DNA of 60,749 bases from Asparagopsis taxiformis (taxonomy: Eukaryota > Rhodophyta > Florideophyceae > Bonnemaisoniales > Bonnemaisoniaceae), in NCBI GenBank assembly GCA_030407315.1, contig JALQPE010002036.1:1-60749 (forward strand), read 5' to 3'. The notes below the pieces were generated by a model. That model was not told the origin of the DNA, searched no databases, and was given only the letters and a program-made list of their open reading frames with translations. A program made the position numbers and the translations under genes. Of the stretch, positions 48,349 through 60,353 are shown piece after piece. The number at the start of each line of letters is the position of its first letter. Position 1 is the stretch's first letter.

Positions 48349-50084
48349 TATATTGCGGAGACCATTCTATTGTGTGTCAAATTTGACATGCATTGATGCA
48401 TGCAATTGTTGTCTGGCGAACGCATCGCTATTGGAACAGTTCATGGCAAACTGAACGTAGTAAATAAGGTGCTATTCATGAATATGCGCGGAATGTTCAC
48501 ACCCAGGCATCGCACGCAGAAAAGGGCGTTGAAGGATGCGGGGGCTTTGTGGTGCGTGGTGACGAAAGCGCGATTGTGACGCATCGCGATGGGCGAGAAA
48601 GTGCCGACACCACGCGCAACGAACGCGAAGTACATTGTCGCGATTTGGTGCGTCTTGGTCGCGGAGAAGCGTTAGAGGATGAATTTCTGCGTTGAATGCG
48701 AGTAACATGAGACGCATTCCAAGGGAAGTCACGTCAGGGCGGACGGGAGGACTGGTTTAGGACTCGCACAGACCATTGCCACCATCGTGGTGTGCTGGCG
48801 CATCTAGTTCATCGAGGATTGAGGGTAGTGCTCGTGAGTTGGGAAATAGGGAAGAGGATGGGCAGGGTTGCAGTCCAGGTCTAGGTCTGGTGGCATGTTC
48901 CGTTGTGTGCGGTTTCACCAGACGAATTGCAATGTAGAGGAGAGGATCAAGAAAGGGTGATAATATGGAGAGCAAAGATGACGAGTCGGGCTCGAGGACG
49001 ATGGGAACCAGTGGTCTGAGCTTTCAGTAAGCACGCAAGGCCAGTTGAGGCAGCGAAGCGAGAGATGAACGCACATTTTTCCATACAATTGCATATGGCG
49101 CCACGTGGTGCACATTTTTATATTTACAAGTTTTGATTACTATTAAGGGTCTCTCGCAATGTGTCAGAACGTCGACGCACACTCTTCAACACCTCCCTCC
49201 ACAATATCCACGAGATGATGTACCAACCTCCTTCCGCTCGCATTCATCAAAGTATGGTTTGCGCGCTCCCTTCTCTATCATTGACGGTTTGTTATTTCCT
49301 ACTTCTAACAATATCGATCTGCGACTCTGAATCCCGATACACATTCCTACTCATCCATTTCCCCCTCACGGATTCTGGGCGCATCGTTGCGATCACGCTC
49401 TGAGTCTATGCGTTATCAAAATTGTGGCACTGCTAACAATTTTTTCGCGCGTTTCATCCGTCGACGGGCTTGATTAATGACGATTTCATTTGCGTGTTGA
49501 ACCACTTAATGCTCTCAACCATTGGCTGCATCTGCCCCGTCATCGCAGTAAATCACCTCAGTGATCGAGTTGTGCAGAGCAATTCCTCAACTGGATCTTT
49601 TAATTGACGGACACTCACATGCTGATCTTGCATAAGGTCTGTACCATGAATACATCCAGCGCGTTGCTACAGCAACTGCCTCTGTCCAACTGGAATACAT
49701 TAAAAGCCAACACTAAACTGCTCGGCGAAAACGTGATGTACATGGGGGCTCCTATCGGACAGAAGTGGAAGGGGAGGCTGTGTAACGACTGGCGGACTCG
49801 TTGGAATTCACTTGAAAATTGCACAGTCTGCTACCCATAAGCGCTTACTAAGCGTGCATACGATACGGGGCGCAGCATCGCTTTCGCGCGTCGCTGCCAA
49901 AAGCCAAAAGCGTAGAAGCAAAATAGACCTCCGTCGCTCGCCCACAACCAAACGTACTGATGTGGACTTCCGCCTCCATGTGAACCTCTGGCTTCATTTG
50001 AATACTACTCCAGCCAGAACTCATCCGGAGCCGCTATCAACCGTCAGTCAATCCTTCATTCATTACGCATGAAATGCGTAACAG
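48349..50084. other. No credible gene
   Basis: About 1.7 kb with short frames in all phases. It lies between two decayed gene fragments and shows no repeat array. Confidence 0.5.
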
Positions 50085-51988
50085 ATGTCGCAGAATAGAA
50101 GCTTCTCGCAGCAGCATGGTACTAGAATGGTTCAACCACAATCAAGTCCTGTCGGTCAGCAAAATGTACAGCCACAAGAAGCCCGGCTAGCGCATCAACA
50201 ACATTTGACAAACTCCCTGCTGATACTGAAAGAACCACAGGCAAGCGTGTTGATAAAGCGAATGCAGCAAAACCAAGTGGCTCCTCAACCAAACAATGTG
50301 CAAAAGAATTTTCAGACAAATCAATTACCGATGCATAGCCCATCAAACCGCTGTCGAAAGGCGCAGACGATTCACTACAATGTGCTGGAGCAACGGAAGT
50401 TTGCAGAGTCCTCAGCTTCGCAAAATTTGCGAGGTGGTATGCAAACAAGACAAACTCTCCGCGCCCTACTAACTCGCGGTTGCATCTATGAATACATCGG
50501 CTCGACTGGGAACTGCCTTATCCTGCCAGAAAATCTGGTACTCATACGCTGCAAGCTTCTGTGGTGTCGCTCAGGCGATCCGATCTACTAGAACTGGCAA
50601 GGTAACATGCTGCTGCACGACAAAAAATGTCTCAGCTCATTGCATACTGTTTAAGCTCTAGTCAGCAACCTGAATCCCTGGGAAGAGACCCTAAGAAAAT
50701 ATCACGGCTGCATTTACAAGGACTGTTTGGAACAGCTCTGGGAAGGGAGCACGGTCCGCTTTCTTATCAACCATCTCTGGCGAATGAATTACATGCTGGG
50801 CATCACCCGAATTCTGAGTACCAACCACAGCTCTATGCACAAAAGCTGCAATGTGAGAGTCTAAGCAACGCTACCGACTATGAACTAAAAATTGCCGGTA
50901 GACGCTCTGTTTGGAGAGTCTACAGACTCTCCATTGTATTTTGAAAAAGGTACTACTAGTGGAAATCAGAGTCAAATATCTGCGGAAACTGAGGCTCCAA
51001 AACAGTATGCGCAAAACGGTTCTGAAGAAAGGCGCAGTCCTGCAGCTCAAGGACAAGTTCAATTTTCTCGGACCCATAGCTCTGCGCTACTTGATCATGC
51101 CCTTCCAATGTCGTCAGAGTCTACAATCAGCAGCAATCACTTACTACTCCTCAACACACGTTTGCACCCGCTCCGCTTCACAACTTCAACATCACAGATA
51201 ATCTAGACTGCCGCGTTGCACTTCACAGACACACATGCGCTTGTGCAACCCAACGATATGCCATCTCGGGCTATTCGCGTCCTAATTATACCACAAGCTC
51301 AAAACTCATGCCCGCTTACACCGAATCTACCGACCCACACCCTGCTCATCCATTGTACAATTCCGATGCACACTATTCGTCAACACTGCATCTTTCGCAT
51401 CTCCATCATATTCCGCAGAAGGTTGCCCAGCTATCTGCTGTGCAGCTAAGAGATCTGGGTCGATATGATCTTGCTGCAGACGCGTTCCGTACTTTCATGG
51501 CGATTTGCTCGGGATCTTGCGAAGCTAGAAATGCGTGCATGTCTAGCTGCTACGGAATTGGATATTAAGACATTAGCGTGCCTCGATTTGCTTCTTCGCT
51601 GGAGCTAGGGCTTGTTTTCCCTGAGGATATTCTCAACGAAATCGGCAATGCTCTGCAACAACTAGTCGGAAGCATGACTTGCCTGATCGAAAGACATCGA
51701 GAAAATAATAGCACCATATTAGAATGCCGCTGTTATGCTCTGACATCGTCCGACCAGTCGACTTGGAGATTGCAAATTGAGCGTGAAGCAGATCAATTCC
51801 GGGACACGTCCGCAATGTATGCAAAACTATCAACAGAGGCTGTTACAAATGATGGAATACATGTGATCGAGAACTGCTACGGTTATACCAAGGGTGCAAG
51901 AACTGAACTATATGCGTTACGACCACTACTTGTGCAAGTTTCGTTCATTGGATTTCTGGTTACCCTCGGAGCTCACTACATGGAATAG
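50085..51988 (+). pseudogene. O-GlcNAc transferase-like (OGT/SPY) pseudogene
   Basis: Pieces in several frames on one strand add up to a decayed OGT-type protein. There is a Gln-rich N-terminal stretch (50085-50591, e.g. QQNVQPQEARLAHQQH), a TPR-like helix pair (AVQLRDLGRYDLAADAFRTF, 51308-51568), then the catalytic region HVIENCYGYTKGARTELYAL and RPLLVQVSFIGFLVTLGAHYM (51578-51988). The last matches the RPAPVQVSY.GFPGTTGA signature of O-GlcNAc transferases, with the PAP and PGT positions changed. Multiple frame changes and stops show it is dead. It ends where the catalytic domain should continue. Confidence 0.6.
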
Positions 51989-52634
51989 CATATTACAGAT
52001 GTAGTCACGGCTATGAATAGAATAAAGGGAGAGAGAGGAAATGGAGGCTACGTGTTTGAGTGGATTAATTAAGTGCCGGTCAAAGCTACATTTGTATAGG
52101 AAAGGTTATGTGTTGGTACAAGTTCCCTTTACGCGCTGGCGCGCGCTTCGCGCGCGCGAATCTGATGCACCGAAATTCTGTTTGCCAGAGCAGGCAGGTC
52201 TTAGCTCGCAATCCACCAGTAGATTCCCATTCCTAGATACCCATACACCCTAATATATTATGGTAGTGTAGCATGTCCTCAGAAGTACCGTATTCGCAAC
52301 TTTACTTAGGCTTAGACTATTAGCCCACATGTCCAGTGTGACTTGTGTGGTAACCGCAGTACGCTAAGTATACTAGCTTTATCCCGAAATTGAACAATAA
52401 AAAGTGGTGTAGATAGCAGTTGCGCAGCAGCAATGTTAGACATGCTGCGAAGAGGAAACGTGAGGAGTCAGGATGTCCATGTAATGAGACCACATCCCAA
52501 CTCTAGTGCGCGTGCAGGAACCATAATGTCGCTGATCTCCGCTCAGTATATATTTCGCAACCATGCTGTCGATGGAAAATTCAACCGACCGCCATTGCAA
52601 AAATGTTGATTGTCATCCACCCAACCGCGCTACT

Positions 52635-53026
52635 TCATCGGTCTATGAAGCTTTGATCCATGCAATTCAATACCTTTGTTTCTGCTTTCCCCTTGCCCGC
52701 CCTCTGCCCCGCTACCCAACTGCCAAAATTCGACGGCAGTGCATGAACAAATCGATCCGCCTGCACGCACATTGCCGCGTCTACCAATCTCGACATGCCC
52801 ATTGCATCTTGACTGACTCCAAACTCCTCTGGATTAAACCAATGAACTGTCTTCAACTCTTCTGAAATTCTTTTCTTCGTCGCATTCGTCGCCAGATAAG
52901 CACGAATCAACGCCGTTTCTCCGCCCTTCCACCCGTGATTATACATATCAGATACAATATAAAACACAGCACTATTCCCAAGCCCTTCGGCTTGTCGTTT
53001 CGCCTCTAATATCACTTCTTCCGTGC
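52635..53026 (-). pseudogene. Protein O-fucosyltransferase-like C-terminal fragment
   Basis: The frame reads NCTEEVILEAKRQ, AVFYIVSDMYNHGWKGG, LKTVHWFNPEEFG, MSRLVDAAMCVQADRFVHAL and SNFGSWVAGQR. A conserved SDM, a late acidic region, LVD..MC..AD.FV and N.GSWVAGQR are the C-terminal donor-binding features of the O-FucT (GT65/GT68-like) superfamily. Only about 130 residues survive. At about 53027 the sequence switches into an unrelated TPR-like frame, so the fragment is chimeric. Confidence 0.55.
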
Positions 53027-53199
53027 AATTCGTAATCCAGACGGATCAGCAGCTCGGCCAGAAGCACCATGACGCGCGTGTCGTCCGCGTGCGCGAGCGC
53101 CAGCTCGCACAGCGCGATCGCAAGATGTAGACTCTTCTTGTCGCCGCTTTGACGCCCGAGTTGCGCCACAACGCGTCGCAGCCGCGCAATGTACGACAC
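53027..53199 (-). pseudogene. TPR-like gene fragment
   Basis: YIARLRRVVAQLGRQSGDKK and LHLAIALCELALAHADDTRV look like one and a half tetratricopeptide-type helices with regular Ala/Leu spacing. The fragment is joined to the O-fucosyltransferase-like piece at about 53027 and ends just before the GGACGTCC repeat field at 53215. Confidence 0.45.
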
Positions 53200-53214
53200 G
53201 CGTGTCTGTGTTCT

Positions 53215-53420
53215 CGGAAATGGACGCGGACGTCCACAACCTCTAGTACACCTAGTATTACTAGGCGGACGTCATGTTCTCCAGTATTTTTGGATGTCCG
53301 CCTAGAACCGGACGTCCATGGCGGTCTAGGACGTCTAGTATTACTAGGGCGACATCATTGTTTCTAGTACCACGGATGTCCCCCTCGGGATGGACTTCCG
53401 CCATGTCTATGTCCACCTAG
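53215..53420. repeat. GGACGTCC-rich palindromic field
   Basis: GGACGTCC and near variants occur repeatedly, with CCTAGTATTACTAGG and inverted TAGGCGGAC/GTCCGCCTA. The motif CCGGACGTCCATTTCAGG returns in the tandem repeats at 54800-56260, so this may be the outer end of element 4. Confidence 0.65.
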
Positions 53421-54799
53421 GACGGGCGCCGGTTCAGAAATTCAAAAATTTCGACCCCAGAAAATTTCTGCCGCCGTGCTCGACATGGATGTCCGCATCC
53501 ATCACGGCGACCACTCTATTTTTTCTTGTCGGTCGACTCCAATTTCGTCTTTAATTTTTTCATCCTCTCGCCACACCCCTTCCTGTTGGTGCTCACCTCC
53601 CCCGTACTGTACCTCAACACCCCCAATACCACTCTAGCACGCATTTTCAGATACCTATCCCCGCTTCCACGGTGCACACCTCCATTCCATACCTACTTTT
53701 CTGCTCTACCGTACAGATTTCGTATAACCAGTCCTCATACTACCTCAGAATAGGGCAAAAACACCCCCTATCTCCTCGACCATGCTCTCCCCCATCACCT
53801 TTGAAACGTATTGTTCTTCAGTACCCTCTCTCCTCTACCCAACCCCTCTCCTTCGCCCTCTACACAAACTTCCCCTGCAGCTTACTCTTCCAAAACCTCT
53901 CACTCCCCATCCCGTACCCGACCTGCTCCACCCCTCCCTCCCTCAGCTGCTCCATGCCCCCACGCCATCCGCATCTTCGATACCGTATACACCACCACCA
54001 CCGGCCCACGCTCCCGCACTGCGGGGTGGCTCCCCCGCCGTATCCCCAGAAACCTCCCCGCTCTGAAACACATATCAACCCCCCACTTCGCACCCTTCCT
54101 CCCACTCCCCTCCCTCCCCAAATACAATAACCCCTTCTTCTCCATCACATCCCCACTCACCACAGCCCAGACAGACGCCACCCCCTCTCCCTTCTTTCTC
54201 CTCACTTTCCTAAAAACCCCTCCTCTCGGCGCCTTCAACCGCACCCTCCTACGGTCCCACCTAAACACCTCCTCCGCCCTCACTACCCCAACACCCCGCA
54301 GCGTCTCCCCATCCCCATAATATGCTTGTCGGCACTCCTCTCCGAATCACAATCCATTCTAAACCCGCACTCCGTACATTTCCACCTCCCCCTGTACCAT
54401 CCCAAGATTCCATCCCCCCACAGAACACATCCTCATACCACAGAAGAATTTTCTTCCTCTCATACCTCATCCTTAAAACCTCCATCAGCTCCATGTAAAT
54501 TTCGATGAAAATATTTCTCTACTATGCAATCTCAAACATGTATGACCTATGCCTTTCCGCTTTGTCAACCCTGAATATTGGTACTCATGTATTCATAAAA
54601 TAGGGCCACCCACATCCCTTCCCGTTCTGCAAGCTTTACAAACCACTAGACGCATACTCCACAACTATACAACAAACACTACTCGCTATTTCAGACGACG
54701 CGGTACACAAGTAGCGTAGTGTCAACCTTCCGTGACGCCTTCCCTGATGCGTACAAGTGGGAAACACGTCTAGACGTATATCAGAACTGAGTGCGGGAA
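53421..54799. other. G-poor, C-rich strand-asymmetric stretch, no gene
   Basis: Roughly 53550-54520 is strikingly C/T/A-rich with few G on the plus strand. The long frames seen there are Pro/Ser/Leu or Arg/Gly composition artefacts. Confidence 0.6.
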
Positions 54800-56260
54800 T
54801 TTTCGGCACAGGAGATGCTGGGCCACCAATTGTGATTTTTCGGAAATTTTAGAATTTTCTTCTGGGCTGGCCAGCAATGCAATCGAGCTGGACATCCACC
54901 GGACGTCCATTTCAGGTTGGTCGCGAGAGGGTGGGGCGGGACCATGATGAAACAAGGACCAAGACCTTTCCCTGACGTGTTGAGCCTGAAATCGACCCTT
55001 CGTGAGACGCGATTTTTGGCTTACAGTTGGTGCTAATAGAAGCCAGTGATAGCCCCGATCGGGGCGGCAGCCGGCTCCGGCTTACAGTTGGTGCTTACAG
55101 ACGCCAGTGATAGCCCCGATCGGGGCCGGCGGTCGGTTCCTGGGGCCGTTGTGGCCAAATTAGACCCCTGATTTGAATTAAAATTTGGGCTATTCTCAAA
55201 AACATGCACATGTGAACATGTTTTTTGAGATGGGGGTGTGCCGTACGGCACAATCGACCGCCCAAATCGTTGATTTTTGCAAGATTTTTGTGCCCGAAAT
55301 TTTAGAATTTCTGGGCTGGCCAGCAGTGCATCTGAGCTGGACATCCACCGGACGTCCATTTCAGGTTGGTCGTGTGCTGCCTACATCCCGCATTGCAGAA
55401 ACTAAGCCAGCGGGTTCACTACTAATACAAAGTACACGGAATATGAGTAACGTGATAGGTGAGTAGTGTTTGTGTTGAGGGAGTAAGGCGGGACCATTAT
55501 GAAACACGGAAGAAGATGCATACCTAGCATAACTAGGCTTGAAGCCTGGAATCGACCCATCTTTCGGCGCCATTTAGCCTCACAGTTAGTGCTTACAGAA
55601 GCCAGTGATGACCCCGCTCGGGGCGGCGGTCGGTTCCTGGGGCCGTTGTGGCCAAATTAGACACCCTGATTTGAATTAAAATTTGGGCTATTCTCAAAAA
55701 CATGCACATGTGAACATGTTTTTGAGATGGGGGTGTGCCGTACGGCACAATCGACCGCCCAAATCGATGTTTTTTGCAATATTTTTCTGTGCCCGAAATT
55801 TTAATTTCTGGGCTGGCCAGCAATGCAATCGAGCTGGACATCCACCGGACGTCCATTTCAGGTTGGTCGTGAGAGAGCGGGGCGGGACCATGATGGAACA
55901 AGGACCAAGACCTGTCCCTGGCGTATTGAGCCTGAAATTGACCCTTCGTCAGACGCCATTTAGCCTTACAGTTGGTGCTTACAGAAGCCAGTGATAGCCC
56001 CGATCGGGGCCGTGGCCGGTGCCTGGGGCCGTTGTGGCCAAATTAGACACCCTGATTTGAATTAAAATTTGGGGCTATTCTCAAAACATGCACATGTGAA
56101 CATGTTTTTGAGATGGGGGTGTGCCGTACGGCACAATCGACCGCCCAAATCGATGTTTTTTGCAATATTTTTTTTTGTGCCCGAAATTGTAGAATTTCTG
56201 GGCCGGCCAGGAATGCATCTGAGTTGGACATCCACCGACGTCCATTTCAGGTGATCGTGT
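54800..56260. repeat. Tandem repeats of about 390 bp carrying several palindromes
   Basis: About 3.5 units. Each holds GCCCCGATCGGGGC (55052, 55113, 55997; degenerate near 55611), TGTGCCGTACGGCACA (55237, 55734, 56120), inverted AAACATG/CATGTTT around CACATGTG, and CATCCACCGGACGTCCATTT. The units are 80-95% alike by eye. They lie downstream of the broken dioxygenase gene of element 4. Confidence 0.93.
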
Positions 56261-56478
56261 ATCGTGCACGTCCAGCATTACCAGAAGCAAGTTGGCGATG
56301 AAGCACGTATAAACCCAATTGTTCTGCTATTTCTAGCATAGACCATCGAGTCTAGAGATGTGAGGGAATCGTCCTGGAATCATGCTCCAACCCACTAGGG
56401 AATGGACAATCTAGTTTGAAAGCATGGAACGAAGTGCATTATAGTAGGTTCATAGATTGAAAGTGATAAAGGAGATGA

Positions 56479-58664
56479 TTATATTCTCGATAATTGTTTG
56501 CTAAAGTAGTTGTTGTTAAGATATCTAGCCGTCGGAAAACTGTTCTCCTCTTCGTCCTCACTATGATAGTGAACTAGATATCCAGGTTGTCCCGGCAGAA
56601 AGGCACTAACCGGGGCCACACTCGGTGTGTGCATTACATCCTTGCGAGGTTTCTTCGTCTTCATCCGCATCATTCGGAGCTGCCCTGTCTTCGGCCTACC
56701 ATCTTTTCTTGACCGGGATGGGAACAACTGTCTTGTGGCGAACATTGACAGGTGCCGGTTGACTTTGCCTTGCAGACCGGCGCGGAGCATTGGCGATGAC
56801 TTTCTTCTTCGAATCCCAACCGCCTGATGAAACCAAACGAAACATTGTCGGGAATCGGATACGACGCATTCCTGAAATACGTGTGATACCTCGTTGTCGT
56901 GTGTGACACAACTCTGTCGACATGCCCTGCCCCGGCATGTTGTACATGGCCGTGACCGATGAAGACTGAACGTGGCGGAACGATTACCTTCTTCAGCTTC
57001 ATCGTCTTGGCGTACATATCTAATTCCAGCGCTTTGGAAAAGACGTACTTGTGGGACCCTGGACACACCCAGATAGGGAATGGGTCATCTCCGTTGGCAA
57101 TAACAAAGTAACCCGGAAGTTGATCTTTGCGGTCGCGAGGAGGAACAGGGAAATCATGTGTGGGACCTGCCGAGACACCCCTTTCCCGTTATCAAAAACC
57201 GTCCCCCAGATGCCGGGCATGACAAGTTTTTCTCCCGGTAAACCGCACTCCTCCAGCCCTGTCAGCCGGACAAGGATTCCCAACCACACATCCAGCAGGG
57301 CTCGCCGCGTCACAAACTTGAACCGGTCGATATGCGTCTCATCGTTCTCGGCATAGTCAACCAGGCAGTGGGCGCGTAGACGTGAAGCGAGCCCTCCCCT
57401 CATTCCGGTTCTTCTCGTCTGTTTCATCGTCCCCCGTATTGACAATGGGACTCCACAGCTGCCGGTTCCCAGGGTCCTTGTGCACCTCTCCCCCTCCCAC
57501 GTTCCCAAAAGTACCGAAACATTCCTGGTTAGGAATTTCTTCCATGAGACCCAAGTCAAATGGGAACTTGTCCGACGCATCTAGGTAGCTTACATCCGCG
57601 AAATTGTGCATCACCGTATACCCTCGCTCGTTGATTTCCGTCGGCAATTGTGGAAGTACGCCATACCAGTGCCGGCCTCATACGAATCCTTCCAGCTTGT
57701 AGACATTCGCGCAACCTGAGCGAAGTCCAGCCTCGAGGGTAGAAAACGTCGATGTAGGCTCACACATCGCCTTGGCACCATCTTCCACGCTGCGAAGAAC
57801 ATCGGATAGACGTGATCGATTTCGAATAGCACACGAGCCCGATGTTCTTCCGGAATATGCAGCCCCTCAAACACAGGGTCCATCGCCACTTGCTTCAAAT
57901 ACCTCACCTCTCTGCCCTCCTCATCGATTCCACACTCTCCAATAACAACCTGAGCTCAATCGGGGGCAGACAGCCAACCCTCACCGATGCGATGACATCC
58001 GCGGGACGCTGCGCCAGATGATGCCCTTCGGCTCGGTCTTCGAAATCGTCAGGAAGAGACGGCATACGGTCGTCGAAGAGGAGGTCGTCTTAGAAGGAGA
58101 GTCACGAACGATGTAACCGTCTTCATCGACTTCCACTCCTTCCGGAACAGTGAATGTAATTGTCACTTCGCGGACCCCCTTGCTTTCGACTTGGCCCTCG
58201 TCTGCACCCTGTTTGTCTTCCTCGTCCGAAGCGGTATGGACAGATTCTTGGTTGGAGGGAGTCGCACCAGCACGTTGGTTATCTTGGGGGACAATCTTCA
58301 CGGCAGAATCGGGGGAACGGGCGGAGTCTTCGTCAACCTCATCACCGGAAGCAGTGGCTTGTTGTTGATCGGTGGGTTTATCAACAACGGCCTGCTCTTC
58401 TTCCCCGGCGGATTGTTGTACCACAACCGGCTCTTCTTCCTCGAGGCGTGTGCTCCCCGTCGAGCGAAGTCGCTGTGAACGGCGGCGGATGCCATGCGAA
58501 GCAGGCTCATGTTCGACATTCCGCTGCTTCTTGTGAGTGAGTCTCACATTGGCAGCAGAAGGGCGGCGTTTGCGTCGAGCCTTAGTCTTCTTCTTCAATG
58601 TCGGATTGAAAAACTCTTTCAAGTTCGTTTCCAAATCCTGTAAACGCGTGGTTCTCCGTCGCAT
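56479..58664 (-). pseudogene. 2OG-Fe(II) dioxygenase, frameshifted copy (element 4)
   Basis: Pieces in several minus-strand frames form one dioxygenase. An N-terminal basic/acidic linker (57981-58664) is followed by 57611-57907, 57357-57647 (INERGYTVMHNFAD, matching IDELGYVVLQDIF of the copy at 8479), 57020-57580 and 56670-57068 (WVCPGSHKYVFSK, VIVPPRSVFIGHGHVQHAG, RYHTYF). The last piece has the distal H and R of the active site. Near 57153-57160 the frame changes within the HxD motif itself: VPH is in one frame and DFPVPP in the next. A one-base loss in the iron site therefore seems likely. The gene follows the ParB-like gene directly, in the same order as element 1. Confidence 0.65.
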
Positions 58665-58770
58665 TCGAACCTCACTGCTCCGTCGTCCCCTCTATACATT
58701 GCAATGGCATTGGTGAGATGCCATTGCAACTCCTTCGGCTGCTTAACCGACCCAATTGCCATCTCTGTGC

Positions 58771-60353
58771 TCAGAAATGACTTGCGCATAATACTCTTTG
58801 GGCGCCCAACGCAGCGTACAGAGAATTTGCTATTGCAGTCACGCGACGGACGTATGTATAAAAGTCGTTCACGTCAAAGCGTCCATCCGGACGTCCGCCA
58901 TGAGCAGGTTCAAGTACTCCGAAAGACCACGCAAGACGAAGACAAAGTTTTTCTTCCAGCAACTCGCGCACTATCTTGTGGTCCAGGTGCGTTATCCCAA
59001 TCTCGTTGCGGCGCTCGGAATTGTTCAGCTCACGCAACACGTCGTCGAGAACAGGATGCTTCAGCGTTGCTATAGCCAAACGCGTCCCACCGCCGAGCCG
59101 TGTTCGTCGAATTCATCATCCCATGAACTGCGCCTCGAACAATGTTCGGATGACATCAGACTCACGCAAGTCGCCAGCGTTTTCCACGTTGTTTGCAACA
59201 GCAATCGTACGGATGAACTGCTGGATGGACGACAAAGATTCGAACCAGGGAGCGCTCCGTCAGTTGCGTCCCAGTCGTATGGTTCGACTCTGCACTCTTG
59301 TGGATGATCTCATGAGGCTGGAGATCACTGTCGTCCTTGCGGCGAAGGTAGTACACATCCAGAGGCTGAGTAACCCAGCGCAAGCGGTTTGCCTCCTGTG
59401 GCAGCTTGGTTCTGTGCATACGGGTGAGGCGCGTGAAGTCATCCGCAATGCTATGCATAGCATTGAGACGATGCAGTCCGTCGATCACGGTCACGTTCGC
59501 ATTGGCATGGAATTTGCCATTCTGGAACAGACGCGTGTCGGCGGACAAATGCGTGTTCTGCGACCTCAGCACCGTCACAGTGATACGCGAAGAGCTCACA
59601 TACCCCACCGCCAACATATTGTTGCGCAGGTCCTCCACGTGGTCTTCTTTGACATCGCGAAGGGTCACGGCCGGTTCCACTAGCTGCCTCACCAACACAG
59701 TCGCTCCTTCTCCGACGTAATCCGACGTCACAAACTTGGGCACCATAATTTGCGTCCCCTGCTGCTCACGAATGCTTTCCGCCACCTCCGGTTCGTCGTC
59801 CACCTCGGTTACGTCCTGCGTAGTAGCTTCGGTGACGTTGGAGCGAGCAGGGTGCTTCGTGCCTCCCTGGAGGCTTGGCAGAGCGAGCAGGGCGCTTCGT
59901 GCCTCCCGAAAACCGGGACGGAGCGTGCTGGATGCTTCGTACCCCCCGAACCGTGATTTCGCCTGCTGGACCGGTACTGGGCATCCGTCCCGAGCTGGCC
60001 TGGTTCGTCGCTGCGTTGAAGTTTGACGCTGCAGCAGGGGTACGAATGTCGCTAGAGCCATCCTCCGCAGCGGGGCGCATCATCCGAGTATCCCAAGGGT
60101 AAAACGCCGCGGCGTATGCTCCACCCATCGTCTCCGGCGGTCCCTCGGCGCCATCAAACATGTACGGGAACGGGAGGTCCTTGAACTTGTCCTTAGTCGC
60201 AATGTTGCGCACGACGATATAGTCGGCCTCGTCGTCGCCGGTTCCGGCATGCTTGTGGTTGTGCAGCGTGCGCGGAAGGCCAACATCGCCACCAGCAGTG
60301 CTCACCGAAGCCGTCCCAATATGCACAGCCGCACCGTCCACGTCCGCAAACAA
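58771..60353 (-). pseudogene. ParB-like gene with N-terminal PPET module, frameshifted (element 4)
   Basis: The upstream frame (59766-60353) has AAVHIGTASV, LPFPYMFDGAEGPPETMGG and FYPWDTRMMRP, the module that closes the ParB-methyltransferase of element 3. The next frame (59162-60061) holds the ParB-like domain: LRNNMLAVGYVSSSRITVTV, the signature VTVIDGLHRLNAM and RWVTQPLDVYYL. After a shift near 59200 the C-terminal part continues through VLDDVLRELNNSERRNEIG (58771-59079). At least two frameshifts break it. Tandem Gly/Pro/Arg-rich repeats near 59870-59950 mark the linker. The dioxygenase follows on the same strand. The true start is unclear; the window ends about 400 bp upstream. Confidence 0.65.

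Noticed and set aside
53672..54320. Pro/Ser-rich frames of 150-170 codons
   Set aside because: Direct product of the G-poor C-rich composition; three phases give equally long frames.
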